A stretch of DNA of 5,158 nt. Source: Rubrobacter sp. GTDB lineage: Bacteria > Actinomycetota > Rubrobacteria > Rubrobacterales > Rubrobacteraceae. Location of the stretch: assembly GCA_013817025.1 (NCBI GenBank), contig JACDDK010000087.1, positions 1 to 5,158 of the forward strand, written 5' to 3'. Under the pieces are notes generated by a model. The model was not told where the DNA came from, did no database searches, and worked only from the letters and a program-made list of their open reading frames with translations. How positions within the stretch are numbered: position 1 is the first letter of the stretch; each line of letters opens with the position of its first letter. Positions 1 through 4,236 of this stretch are shown here, one piece after another. The translations under genes were made by a program, and so were the position numbers.

Positions 1-153
1 GACGAAGCCTTCGCGCACCTGGAATGCCGCGTCGCCGGGAAGATGGAGGCCGGAGACCACACCGTCTACCTGGGGGAGGTCGTGGCCGCCAACCTCAAAC
101 GCCCCGCCGACATCCTCACCGACTTCGACACCCCGATGGACTACGGCGGCTAG
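1..153 (+). CDS. Flavin reductase-like (FMN-binding split barrel) protein, C-terminal 50 residues
   Basis: The frame is open from the first base and ends at TAG 151-153, so only the C-terminus is present. Residues 7-9 (LEC) followed by GDHTVYLGEVVAA (18-30) match the strand pair conserved near the end of the flavin reductase-like domain, in which GDH-hydrophobic-GEV is typical. The closing DTPMDYGG matches the short tail ending in YGG seen in many members. Family members bind FMN or FAD and use NAD(P)H to supply reduced flavin, or act as split-barrel oxidoreductases in the cytoplasm. The substrate cannot be told from this fragment. It is the only metabolic gene in the window and marks the left border of the toxin-antitoxin cluster. 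Its last 30 bp, including the stop, recur almost unchanged at 1383-1412. Confidence 0.72.
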   Translation, partial: DEAFAHLECRVAGKMEAGDHTVYLGEVVAANLKRPADILTDFDTPMDYGG

Positions 154-156
154 AGC
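127..156 (+). repeat. 30-bp direct repeat, copy 1 (3' end of flavin reductase gene)
   Basis: The segment encodes DTPMDYGG, the stop codon and AGC. It matches 1383-1412 at 28 of 30 positions. The differences are C/G in the D/E codon and G/A in the stop codon (TAG/TAA). Reading frame and stop are conserved in both copies, which points to shared descent from flavin reductase 3' ends. Confidence 0.8.
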
Positions 157-323
157 GCGCTCGAAAAAGCTATGAAGCCGTAGGCTGCGAGCGTCGCGGC
201 GGGACGGGCTGCCGTGGCGGCTCGGCGTTTACGAGATGCTGACCGGCATCGAAGAGCAAAGGATCTCGTACTACGCCGGATCTCAACCGGAGAATATCCC
301 ACGCCACCAAGATAAACGGCAGG

Positions 324-359
324 ACCACTGTCGAGGGAGCCTTCCGCATCGTCAAGTGG
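324..359. repeat. Degenerate dispersed repeat, copy A
   Basis: Over the 25-bp core (324-348) it matches copy B (1601-1625) at 21 positions. The palindrome GGAAG-T-CTTCC seen in the other copies is eroded here to GGAGCCTTCC. It lies about 80 bp before a TA start, as copy B does. Confidence 0.4.
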
Positions 360-384
360 AAGGTTCCCGCCTTTTCCCGTTCGC

Positions 385-413
385 GGTGTCAGCCTTCGCG
401 CCCGTGCTAAACT
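385..413 (+). promoter_or_regulatory. Probable vapBC promoter with extended -10
   Basis: An extended -10, TGCTAAACT, lies at 405-413. A weak -35-like GGTGTC sits at 385-390 (spacer 17), or GTGTCA one base later. The predicted RNA start near 420 leaves a very short leader holding AGGAGGT at 421-427. The inference is from motif match and position only. Confidence 0.5.
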
Positions 414-435
414 CCAAGTAAGGAGGTAAGGAATC

Positions 436-696
436 ATGCCACAGTACAGAACTAGAATCACCTCGAAGGGTCAGGTGACCATCCCGAAGGCCGTGAGAGA
501 ACGCTACGGTCTGGAGGAAGGAGATTATTTGGTGTTGGAGCCGAAGGGTGAGGACCTTCTGGTGCGTAAAGGTCGGTTGGTATCCGAAGAGGAATTTAGC
601 TCGCTGGCGGGCCGAATCGCGGAGCGGTTCGAGGACAATGGCGTATCACGCTCGGACGTAGAGGACGCCATCCGGTGGGCGCGCGGCCGACCATAG
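436..696 (+). CDS. vapB: AbrB/SpoVT-fold VapB antitoxin
   Basis: This 86-residue protein has the swapped-hairpin AbrB DNA-binding domain at the N-terminus: RITSKGQVTIPKAVRERYGL at about residues 7-26, then EEGDYLVLE. The acidic helical C-terminal half (about 49-84) is where antitoxins of this class wrap the PIN toxin. It should neutralise the VapC encoded directly downstream and, with it, repress their shared promoter. The start is clear: AGGAGGT at 421-427 is 8 bases before ATG 436. The gene ends 22 bases inside the toxin gene, so the two are translated together. It is a diverged relative of the antitoxin at 3099-3344, sharing ITSKGQVTIPK. The reading frame appears intact. Confidence 0.9.
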   Translation: MPQYRTRITSKGQVTIPKAVRERYGLEEGDYLVLEPKGEDLLVRKGRLVSEEEFSSLAGRIAERFEDNGVSRSDVEDAIRWARGRP

Positions 697-1097
697 TACT
701 CGACACCAACGTGCTGGTATCCGCGCTGGGCTGGCGCGGCAACGAGCGTCTACTCTACGAACGGTGCAGAAGTGGGGAATTGCAACTGGCGACCTCGAAC
801 GCGCTCCTCGACGAGTTGCGACGCGTCTTGAGGTATCCAAAGCTCGGCTTCACCGAGGATGAGATAGAGGAATTCGTCTCCGACATCCTTCTACATGCGC
901 TCATGGTATCGCCGTCTCGCACGCTCGAAGTAATAAGCGAAGACCCCGACGATGACCGGGTGCTGGAGTGCGCGATCCAGTCCGATGTGTGCTGGATCGT
1001 CTCCGGTGATCGGCACCTGCTGGACCTTGGCTCCTACGAAAGCGTCACGATCTCAACCGCCCTCGCGGCAGCGAACCAACTCCCCGGCGGGGATTAA
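675..1097 (+). CDS. vapC: PIN-domain VapC toxin (putative PIN-family toxin component)
   Basis: This 140-residue PIN nuclease has all four acidic positions: D10 in VLDTNVLVSAL, E47 in LLDELRRVL, D94 in EDPDDDRVLECA, and D112 in SGDRHLL. These coordinate Mg2+ for RNA cleavage. VapC toxins cut tRNA or rRNA and stop translation when free of antitoxin. The layout with LLDELRRVLRYPKL and then EDPDDDRVLECA fits the subgroup annotated as a putative TA toxin component of the PIN family. The start chosen is GTG at 675, which overlaps the antitoxin by 22 bases and leaves a short lead before IVLDTN. An imperfect hairpin (TCCCC-GGC-GGGGA, 1081-1093) lies at the 3' end. The last 53 bases overlap the convergent antitoxin frame. 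It appears functional. Confidence 0.9.
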   Translation: MGARPTIVLDTNVLVSALGWRGNERLLYERCRSGELQLATSNALLDELRRVLRYPKLGFTEDEIEEFVSDILLHALMVSPSRTLEVISEDPDDDRVLECAIQSDVCWIVSGDRHLLDLGSYESVTISTALAAANQLPGGD

Positions 1098-1353
1098 CGC
1101 CATCGTCCCGGAGAAACCCGGAGATCTTCTCTTTCTCCTCTTGCGTAAGTGAATCCGCTTCCAGGAACTCTTCGACGCGGCGGTCGTCGTAGGTTTCGAT
1201 GGGGTACGCGCCAGCCGACCGAAGCACCAACGTCCCCTCCTCGGAGACCTCCGCGATCAAGGCTTCGCCCTCGCGCAGTCCGAGACGCTCCATCGCCTTC
1301 TTGGGGACGTGGACGCGCCCACCCTTGCCGATCCTGACGACCATTCCATCCAT
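1045..1353 (-). CDS. Orphan AbrB/MazE-like antitoxin without a toxin partner
   Basis: From ATG 1353 the protein has 102 residues. The AbrB domain is at the N-terminus: VVRIGKGGRVHVPKKAMERL, then GLREGEALIAEVSEEGTLVL. It is followed by the family's linker (AYPIETYDDRRVEEFLEADSL) and a helix ending near KISGFLRD. The usual partner of this group is a PIN toxin starting at the antitoxin's 3' end, but none is present: the frame runs into the opposing vapC gene and gains an abnormal tail (GVNPRRGVGSLPRGRLRS). The 3' end thus seems to have been replaced. ATG 1377 is an alternative start, adding 8 residues. I prefer 1353 because an extended -10 ends 7 bases before it and no ribosome site is visible. 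It may still bind DNA or neutralise a toxin elsewhere. Confidence 0.7.
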   Translation of the reverse strand: MDGMVVRIGKGGRVHVPKKAMERLGLREGEALIAEVSEEGTLVLRSAGAYPIETYDDRRVEEFLEADSLTQEEKEKISGFLRDDGVNPRRGVGSLPRGRLRS

Positions 1354-1360
1354 GAAAGCG

Positions 1361-1388
1361 AGTCTATCATTCTCCATTCGAAGACACC
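1361..1388 (-). promoter_or_regulatory. Extended -10 promoter for the orphan antitoxin, probably leaderless
   Basis: Read on the minus strand, TGATAGACT (1369-1361) is an extended -10, and GGTGTC (1388-1383) is a weak -35 with spacer 16. RNA would start at about 1354-1353, on the ATG itself. The -35 lies in the 30-bp flavin reductase repeat. The pattern parallels the promoter at 385-413. Confidence 0.45.
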
Positions 1389-1412
1389 CCGATGGAGTAC
1401 GGCGGCTAAAGC
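1383..1412 (+). repeat. 30-bp direct repeat, copy 2 (orphan flavin reductase 3' end)
   Basis: This copy reads DTPMEYGG-stop, but the flavin reductase body is missing upstream: positions before 1383 belong to the promoter of the minus-strand AbrB-like antitoxin. Together with 127-156 it brackets the first VapBC pair and that antitoxin. It may be the scar of a deleted tandem flavin reductase gene or the far border of an insertion. Its reverse strand supplies the GGTGTC that serves as a possible -35 for the antitoxin, and its TAA end overlaps the stop of the AbiEii-like remnant. Confidence 0.8.
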
Positions 1413-1588
1413 TCCAGCCGGTCCAGGACTTCTTGCGGCACGGAGTCCCGCAACGCGGGGTCGGACTCGATCAGGCGCTCTATGTCCAGCAAGTCCTTGC
1501 GGCGCTTGCTCGGACGGCGCGACTCGTCTTGAGCGGCCCAGACCTTCCCTCGAAGAACGTCGCGAGCCGCGGCAACGGGCATGGTCAT
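1406..1588 (-). pseudogene. C-terminal fragment of an AbiEii-like nucleotidyltransferase
   Basis: The open frame gives 60 residues from ATG 1588: PVAAARDVLRGKVWAA, then SRRPSKRRKDLLDIERLIES and a tail ending RLEL. This matches the C-terminal part of the AbiEii-like nucleotidyltransferase group, where a (P)VA..DVLxGKxWA segment precedes a basic RR.SKR.KDL.DI..L motif. The N-terminal nucleotidyltransferase core, with its catalytic GS and DxD motifs, is absent. The frame continues upstream only as GAEDFLDGG before TAG at 1600-1598, with no catalytic motif further on. Family members are toxins of AbiE-type TA or phage-defence systems. I regard this as a dead remnant; the family call is from memory of conserved motifs. 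Confidence 0.55.
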
Positions 1589-1600
1589 GCCCAGAACCTA

Positions 1601-1636
1601 ACCACCATCGAGGAAGTCTTCCGCACCGTGGTGTAG
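1601..1636. repeat. Degenerate dispersed repeat, copy B
   Basis: It contains the perfect inverted repeat GGAAG-T-CTTCC (1612-1622) and shares 14 consecutive bases, GGAAGTCTTCCGCA, with copy C. It lies at the broken upstream edge of the AbiEii-like remnant and about 65 bp before the phd-type gene. Confidence 0.45.
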
Positions 1637-1683
1637 ATCCACTCCGGCGGCTCGGAGCACGGGAAACCGTGACGGACGTGTTG

Positions 1684-1703
1684 TGCTACCATGTGCTACA
1701 TGG
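1684..1703 (+). promoter_or_regulatory. Extended -10 and overlapping operator-like repeats of the phd-type operon
   Basis: TGCTACCAT (1684-1692) fits an extended -10, and RNA would begin at about 1699-1700, on ATG 1700. No good -35 is seen. The same bases contain a perfect inverted repeat, CCATG-TGCTA-CATGG (1689-1703), and an 8-bp direct repeat, TGTGCTAC, at 1682 and 1692, one helical turn apart. This is a plausible autoregulatory site for the antitoxin. Confidence 0.45.
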
Positions 1704-1981
1704 AGCGTAGACGGCGGGTCGGGGTGCGGGAACTAAGGCAGAACCTGAGCGCGTACCTGCGGCGGGTGGCGGTGGGCGAGAGCTTCGAGGTAACGGAACG
1801 GGGACGGAGGGTGGCGGTGTTGGCCCCGTTGCCGGAGGAGTCCACGCCGCTCGGGCGGCTGGTCGCGTCGGGACGGGCGGAGGCTCCGGTTGGGGACGTC
1901 CTGGATCTCGGTCCGCCGGAGGGTCCGCCATCGCGGCGGCTGACCGAGGCGCTGGAGACGGAGCGTGAAGAGCGGATTTGA
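1700..1981 (+). CDS. Phd/YefM-type (prevent-host-death) antitoxin
   Basis: This 93-residue protein opens with VGVRELRQNLSAYLRRVAVG, ESFEVTERGRRVAVLAPLPE. That is the standard Phd/YefM fold: a helix followed by the strand pair ending in RGRxVAxL, which dimerises and binds the operator. The C-terminal part (about residues 45-93), rich in P, G, E and R, should be disordered until it folds over the toxin. The upstream ATG at 1691 would add three residues. I choose 1700 because the extended -10 ends 7 bases before it, the conserved domain begins right after it, and there is no ribosome site for either start. Its TGA overlaps the TTG start of the PIN toxin (TTGA, 1978-1981), giving tight coupling. 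Confidence 0.88.
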   Translation: MERRRRVGVRELRQNLSAYLRRVAVGESFEVTERGRRVAVLAPLPEESTPLGRLVASGRAEAPVGDVLDLGPPEGPPSRRLTEALETEREERI

Positions 1982-2385
1982 GCGAAAGCCTGCTCTATCT
2001 CGACTCTTCTGCCATCGTCAAGCTCATCCTACCGGAGCCGGAGACCGGGGCGTTGATGGATCTCCTCTCCGACCGGCCCGAGCGGGTAACCAGCGCACTC
2101 GCCCGCGTGGAGGTGCCGAGGGCGGTGAGGAGGGCCGGAGGTGACGCACCGTCGCTTCGGCGGGCCGAAGATGTGCTCGTCCGGCTGGGAACCATCGGTC
2201 TCGACGAAGAGGTTTTGAGAGCCGCCGCGCGCCTCGATCCTGGGGAGCTACGGTCCCTGGATGCGATCCACCTGGCGACCGCCCTCTCACTCGGGGAGCA
2301 GCTCGGTGCGATGGTCGCCTATGACGCGCGGCTCGCGGAGGCGGCGCGCGTCAACGGCCTGACCGTCCTTGCTCCTCGCCGGTGA
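1978..2385 (+). CDS. vapC: PIN-domain VapC toxin paired with the Phd-type antitoxin
   Basis: This 135-residue PIN nuclease has D9 in LLYLDSSAIVKL, E45 in SALARVEVPRAV, D95 in RSLDAIHLATAL, and D116 in YDARLAEAA. All the acidic residues expected for metal binding and RNA cleavage are present. LDSSAIVKL and LRSLDAIHLATA are hallmarks of the VapC group that usually pairs with Phd/YefM antitoxins, which agrees with the neighbour upstream. The start is TTG 1978, sharing bases with the antitoxin stop. A weak start coupled to the antitoxin would keep toxin below antitoxin. The 3' end faces a decayed AbrB-type antitoxin on the other strand, 17 bases away. It appears intact. Confidence 0.9.
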   Translation: MSESLLYLDSSAIVKLILPEPETGALMDLLSDRPERVTSALARVEVPRAVRRAGGDAPSLRRAEDVLVRLGTIGLDEEVLRAAARLDPGELRSLDAIHLATALSLGEQLGAMVAYDARLAEAARVNGLTVLAPRR

Positions 2386-2402
2386 ACCCGACCTACCGTT
2401 CG

Positions 2403-2574
2403 CTACCCCTTCGACGGGGCGTCAACCGGATGGACTCCGGCGGGACGCGGGGCGGCAGCACCTTCTTCGTCCACTTCGACTATCATCGTCTCCCTCCAGG
2501 CCGAGACGCTTCATTACCCCGCGCGGGACATTCAACCGCCCCTTCTTGCTCAACTCGACGATCTCACCTGCCAG
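2403..2574 (-). pseudogene. Frameshifted AbrB/MazE-like antitoxin remnant
   Basis: On the minus strand, 2574-2485 reads AGEIVELSKKGRLNVPRGVM, KRLGLEGDD from a CTG where an ATG would be expected. A shift of one frame near 2484 then continues as IVEVDEEGAAAPRPAGVHPV, DAPSKG and a stop at 2405-2403. Joined, this lines up with the orphan antitoxin: GKGGRVHVPKKAMERLGLRE with SKKGRLNVPRGVMKRLGLEG, IAEVSEEG with IVEVDEEG, and SAGAYPIE with PAGVHPVD. It therefore belongs to the same subfamily but has lost its start, has a frameshift, and lacks the C-terminal toxin-binding helix. No partner toxin follows it. Confidence 0.7.
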
Positions 2575-2621
2575 GGCGGCATTCTACATTTTCCGGTTTG
2601 CCGGGATCCGGCCATCGCCTC

Positions 2622-2657
2622 GTCACCGGCGGGGAAGTCTTCCGCATCGTAGTCTGG
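2622..2657. repeat. Degenerate dispersed repeat, copy C
   Basis: It matches copy B at 20 of 25 core positions, including GGAAG-T-CTTCC (2633-2643). It sits between the 3' end of the minus-strand vapC (2674) and the AbrB remnant. The rest of the interval 2575-2673 shows no gene. Confidence 0.45.
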
Positions 2658-2673
2658 TATGCGGTAGCGGAGG

Positions 2674-3102
2674 CTACTCGGGAACAAGCACCGCCAGATC
2701 GGGGAAGGCCACCCGGTAGAAGCCGTGGTCAAGGGTTAACAGGGCGCTCGCGGTATGTAGAGCGTGAGCGCCGATCACAAAGTCCGCAAGGATACGCCGA
2801 GGCCCCGAACCTCCGGGCTGCGCCCGCTGGCGCTCGGCGTATCCTTTGAAAGCCAGAGCCGCCGTTCGCCACGTGTCTTCACTCAAATCCCAGTCCACGG
2901 CGACGCGAGCGAGATCCAGAAAGACATCGACCTCGTCGGGACCACGTCCGGGAGCCGCGCTCAACTCCGCGTGGACCGGAGCGCAGACTACGAGAGGTCC
3001 GCGTTCCTCGGCCTTCCGTAGAGAATGCCGCGCGGCTCGGGCTTCCTCCATAGGTCCGGTCAGGAGCGAAACGAAAACATTGGTGTCCACAGCCGTATTC
3101 AA
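2674..3102 (-). CDS. vapC: PIN-domain VapC toxin, third pair
   Basis: This 142-residue PIN nuclease carries D6 in TAVDTNVFVSLL, E46 in APVHAELSA, D107 in RRILADFVIGAHA, and D125 in LLTLDHGFY. The active-site set is complete, and the RRIL-DF-IGAHA segment is typical of a VapC subgroup paired with AbrB-type antitoxins. The start is TTG 3102. Its TTGA overlaps the antitoxin's TGA, exactly as in the Phd-type pair on the other strand, although the proteins are different. It likely cleaves tRNA or rRNA; the target cannot be read from the sequence. The reading frame is intact, ending in the normal hydrophobic strand (FPDLAVLVPE). Confidence 0.9.
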   Translation of the reverse strand: MNTAVDTNVFVSLLTGPMEEARAARHSLRKAEERGPLVVCAPVHAELSAAPGRGPDEVDVFLDLARVAVDWDLSEDTWRTAALAFKGYAERQRAQPGGSGPRRILADFVIGAHALHTASALLTLDHGFYRVAFPDLAVLVPE

Positions 3103-3344
3103 GTATCGTGCCCACGAAGCTCGCGCAACCAGGCGTTGATCTCCTCGACGCTCTTTCCTTCACCTTCCCGCCAGGCGCCTTCATACTCCTCGAACACGTC
3201 CCCGGGCGGCAGCAACCTCAGACGCACGCCCCATTCGTCGGTCTCGAAGACCAACACGTCGCCCTTCTCCGCCCGCATCGCCCGGCGAATGTCTTTCGGT
3301 ATCGTCACCTGACCCTTGCTCGTGATCCTGGCTTCTCTGTGCAT
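3099..3344 (-). CDS. vapB: AbrB/SpoVT-fold VapB antitoxin, third pair
   Basis: This 81-residue protein begins with HREARITSKGQVTIPKDIRR, the AbrB-type DNA-binding hairpin, followed by KGDVLVFE and an acidic helical C-terminus (EEYEGAWREGEGKSVEEINA) that should bind VapC. Two ATGs lie in tandem at 3347 and 3344. I choose 3344 because AAGGAG at 3355-3350 is 5 bases before it but only 2 before 3347. It overlaps the toxin start by 4 bases. A TTACT-6-AGTAA inverted repeat lies immediately upstream and could be its operator. It is a diverged relative of the VapB at 436-696. Confidence 0.9.
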   Translation of the reverse strand: MHREARITSKGQVTIPKDIRRAMRAEKGDVLVFETDEWGVRLRLLPPGDVFEEYEGAWREGEGKSVEEINAWLRELRGHDT

Positions 3345-3353
3345 CATGTCTCC

Positions 3354-3369
3354 TTACTTTTATTAGTAA
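3354..3369. promoter_or_regulatory. Inverted repeat TTACT-6-AGTAA, operator candidate
   Basis: A perfect 5-bp inverted repeat with an AT-rich 6-bp spacer (TTTATT) lies just before the ribosome site of the minus-strand vapB, in an otherwise GC-rich region. Autoregulated TA operons usually carry such a site. No convincing -35/-10 pair is seen. Confidence 0.35.
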
Positions 3370-3563
3370 ACGTAAGGATAACACGCGGCGTCTCGCGCCC
3401 GGCGGAGGCTTCACCCCGAACCATCGGCTTGAATCGCCTTATATATGGGCATCCGAAAAACTTTTCGAGAAATTTTCGCCGGAGGTGTCTAATTCGGGGA
3501 TGGACGGGCTTAACGTAAGTGTAAGCAAGAAACGCGAGTAAACTGAAAGAGAAGGAGAACGAC
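3370..3563 (+). promoter_or_regulatory. Pilin upstream region with alternative hairpins and ribosome site
   Basis: This divergent intergenic region has no gene. TATATAT at 3440-3446 is the best -10-like stretch, but no clear -35 precedes it. CGAAAA (3454-3459) can pair with TTTTCG at 3462-3467 or with a second TTTTCG at 3473-3478, giving two mutually exclusive hairpins if transcribed. AAGGAG at 3552-3557 lies 6 bases before the pilin ATG. I see no c-di-GMP riboswitch core. Confidence 0.4.
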
Positions 3564-3971
3564 ATGTTGCACTTTTTCGCCCGCAGGATGAAGGAAGCCA
3601 GGGAAGACGAGCGAGGCTTCACGCTCATCGAGCTGCTGGTCGTCGTGATCATCATCGGCATCCTCGCCGCCATCGCCATCCCGGTGTTCCTGGCTCAGCG
3701 GACGCAGGCCTACGAGGCGACGGCAAAGAGCGACCTGAGAAACGCTTCGGCGGCCGCCACCTCGTGTTCCGCCGATAACGCCGGTAGCTACGCGAACTGC
3801 GCGACAGATGTCCAGCTCAAAGCCTACGGGTTCCGCCAGAGCGAGAACGTGACCTATACGAACACGACGGCGAGTGCAACTGCGTGGGCGGCTACGTCCA
3901 AGAACACCCTCGGTGGAGCCACCTTCAAGTTCGACACCGCAGCCGAAGGTCGGGTTGTACAGGTACCGTAA
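3564..3971 (+). CDS. pilA: Type IV pilin / PilA-like major pilin precursor
   Basis: This 135-residue prepilin has a positively charged 18-residue leader ending in ARRMKEAREDERG. It is cut by prepilin peptidase between G18 and F19, giving mature FTLIELLVVVIIIGILAAIA with the essential E5 (E23 of the precursor). The hydrophobic helix (about 21-43) anchors it in the membrane before assembly. AIPVFLAQRTQAYEATAKSD is the normal continuation into the globular head. C68 and C79 could form a disulfide in the small T/A/S/N-rich head domain (about 56-135). A strong ribosome site, AAGGAG, lies 6 bases upstream, and an intrinsic terminator follows at 4001, so it is transcribed alone. Pilus assembly genes are not in the window. 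It could serve as the main pilin or as a minor pilin for adhesion, motility or DNA uptake. Confidence 0.93.
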   Translation: MLHFFARRMKEAREDERGFTLIELLVVVIIIGILAAIAIPVFLAQRTQAYEATAKSDLRNASAAATSCSADNAGSYANCATDVQLKAYGFRQSENVTYTNTTASATAWAATSKNTLGGATFKFDTAAEGRVVQVP

Positions 3972-4000
3972 AGCAAGCGTAGTTGCGACGCCTGCTCCAG

Positions 4001-4026
4001 GCGCCCCTCCGGGGGCGCTTTTCTTT
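4001..4026 (+). terminator. Intrinsic terminator of the pilin gene
   Basis: The perfect stem GCGCCCC/GGGGCGC (4001-4007 with 4012-4018) has a TCCG loop and is followed by TTTTCTTT. It lies 30 bases after the pilin stop codon. Confidence 0.9.
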
Positions 4027-4236
4027 GCCCTAACCTTCGTGTTCTTTGTCGATACTTACCGCTATCGGCGCGAAGAAGGAACAAGCAGTGCCGAGACGGG
4101 AACATCTCTATCTCGTCCCTTGACCGCGCTTCCGAGGCGAGAGAGCGACTTCTTGTGCTCCGGGGCGGTTACGGGATTGGGAACCGCGGTACAAACTTAG
4201 AATCTTGGAATGGATCGGAACGAGGAGGCGGTTCCC
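4027..4236. other. Intergenic gap upstream of the antitoxin gene
   Basis: No gene is supported. Near the right end, an inverted repeat GCGGTT-11-AACCGC (4165-4170 with 4182-4187) is a possible operator. TTGGGA (4177-4182) and TAGAAT (4198-4203), with a short 15-bp spacer, are a weak promoter candidate. GAGGAGG at 4222-4228 is the ribosome site for the antitoxin. Confidence 0.35.

Larger units (their letters stand above)
154..435. other. Intergenic gap with a decayed protein-like segment
   Basis: No intact gene is supported here. On the + strand, positions 176-310 read in one frame as a protein-like stretch after an in-frame TGA at 173-175, including GLPWRLGVYEMLTGIEEQR and then ISYYAG. It has no start codon with a ribosome site, and I cannot name a family. 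It may be the remains of a gene. Positions 324-359 hold copy A of a degenerate repeat also found at 1601 and 2622. The right end carries the promoter and ribosome binding site of the VapB gene. Confidence 0.4.

Noticed and set aside
470..481. Palindrome GGTCAGGTGACC in the first vapB gene
   Set aside because: It is fixed by the conserved GQVT codons of the AbrB domain, and a similar string appears in the other vapB for the same reason.
2428..2445. Third copy of the flavin reductase 3' end repeat (GATGGACTCCGGCGG)
   Set aside because: The match is about 14 of 15 bases only, and on the minus strand it is explained as the AGVHPVD codons of the antitoxin remnant.
2382..2849. Long + strand open frames between and across the minus-strand AbrB remnant and vapC
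   Set aside because: They lack ribosome sites and recognisable domains, and their composition is what GC-rich antisense frames give.
3370..3563. c-di-GMP riboswitch ahead of the pilin gene
   Set aside because: I could not find the conserved GEMM core bases or its paired stems.
3344..3679. Minus-strand open frame across the pilin upstream region
   Set aside because: It is antisense to the pilin leader and starts inside it; it shows no domain and no ribosome site.
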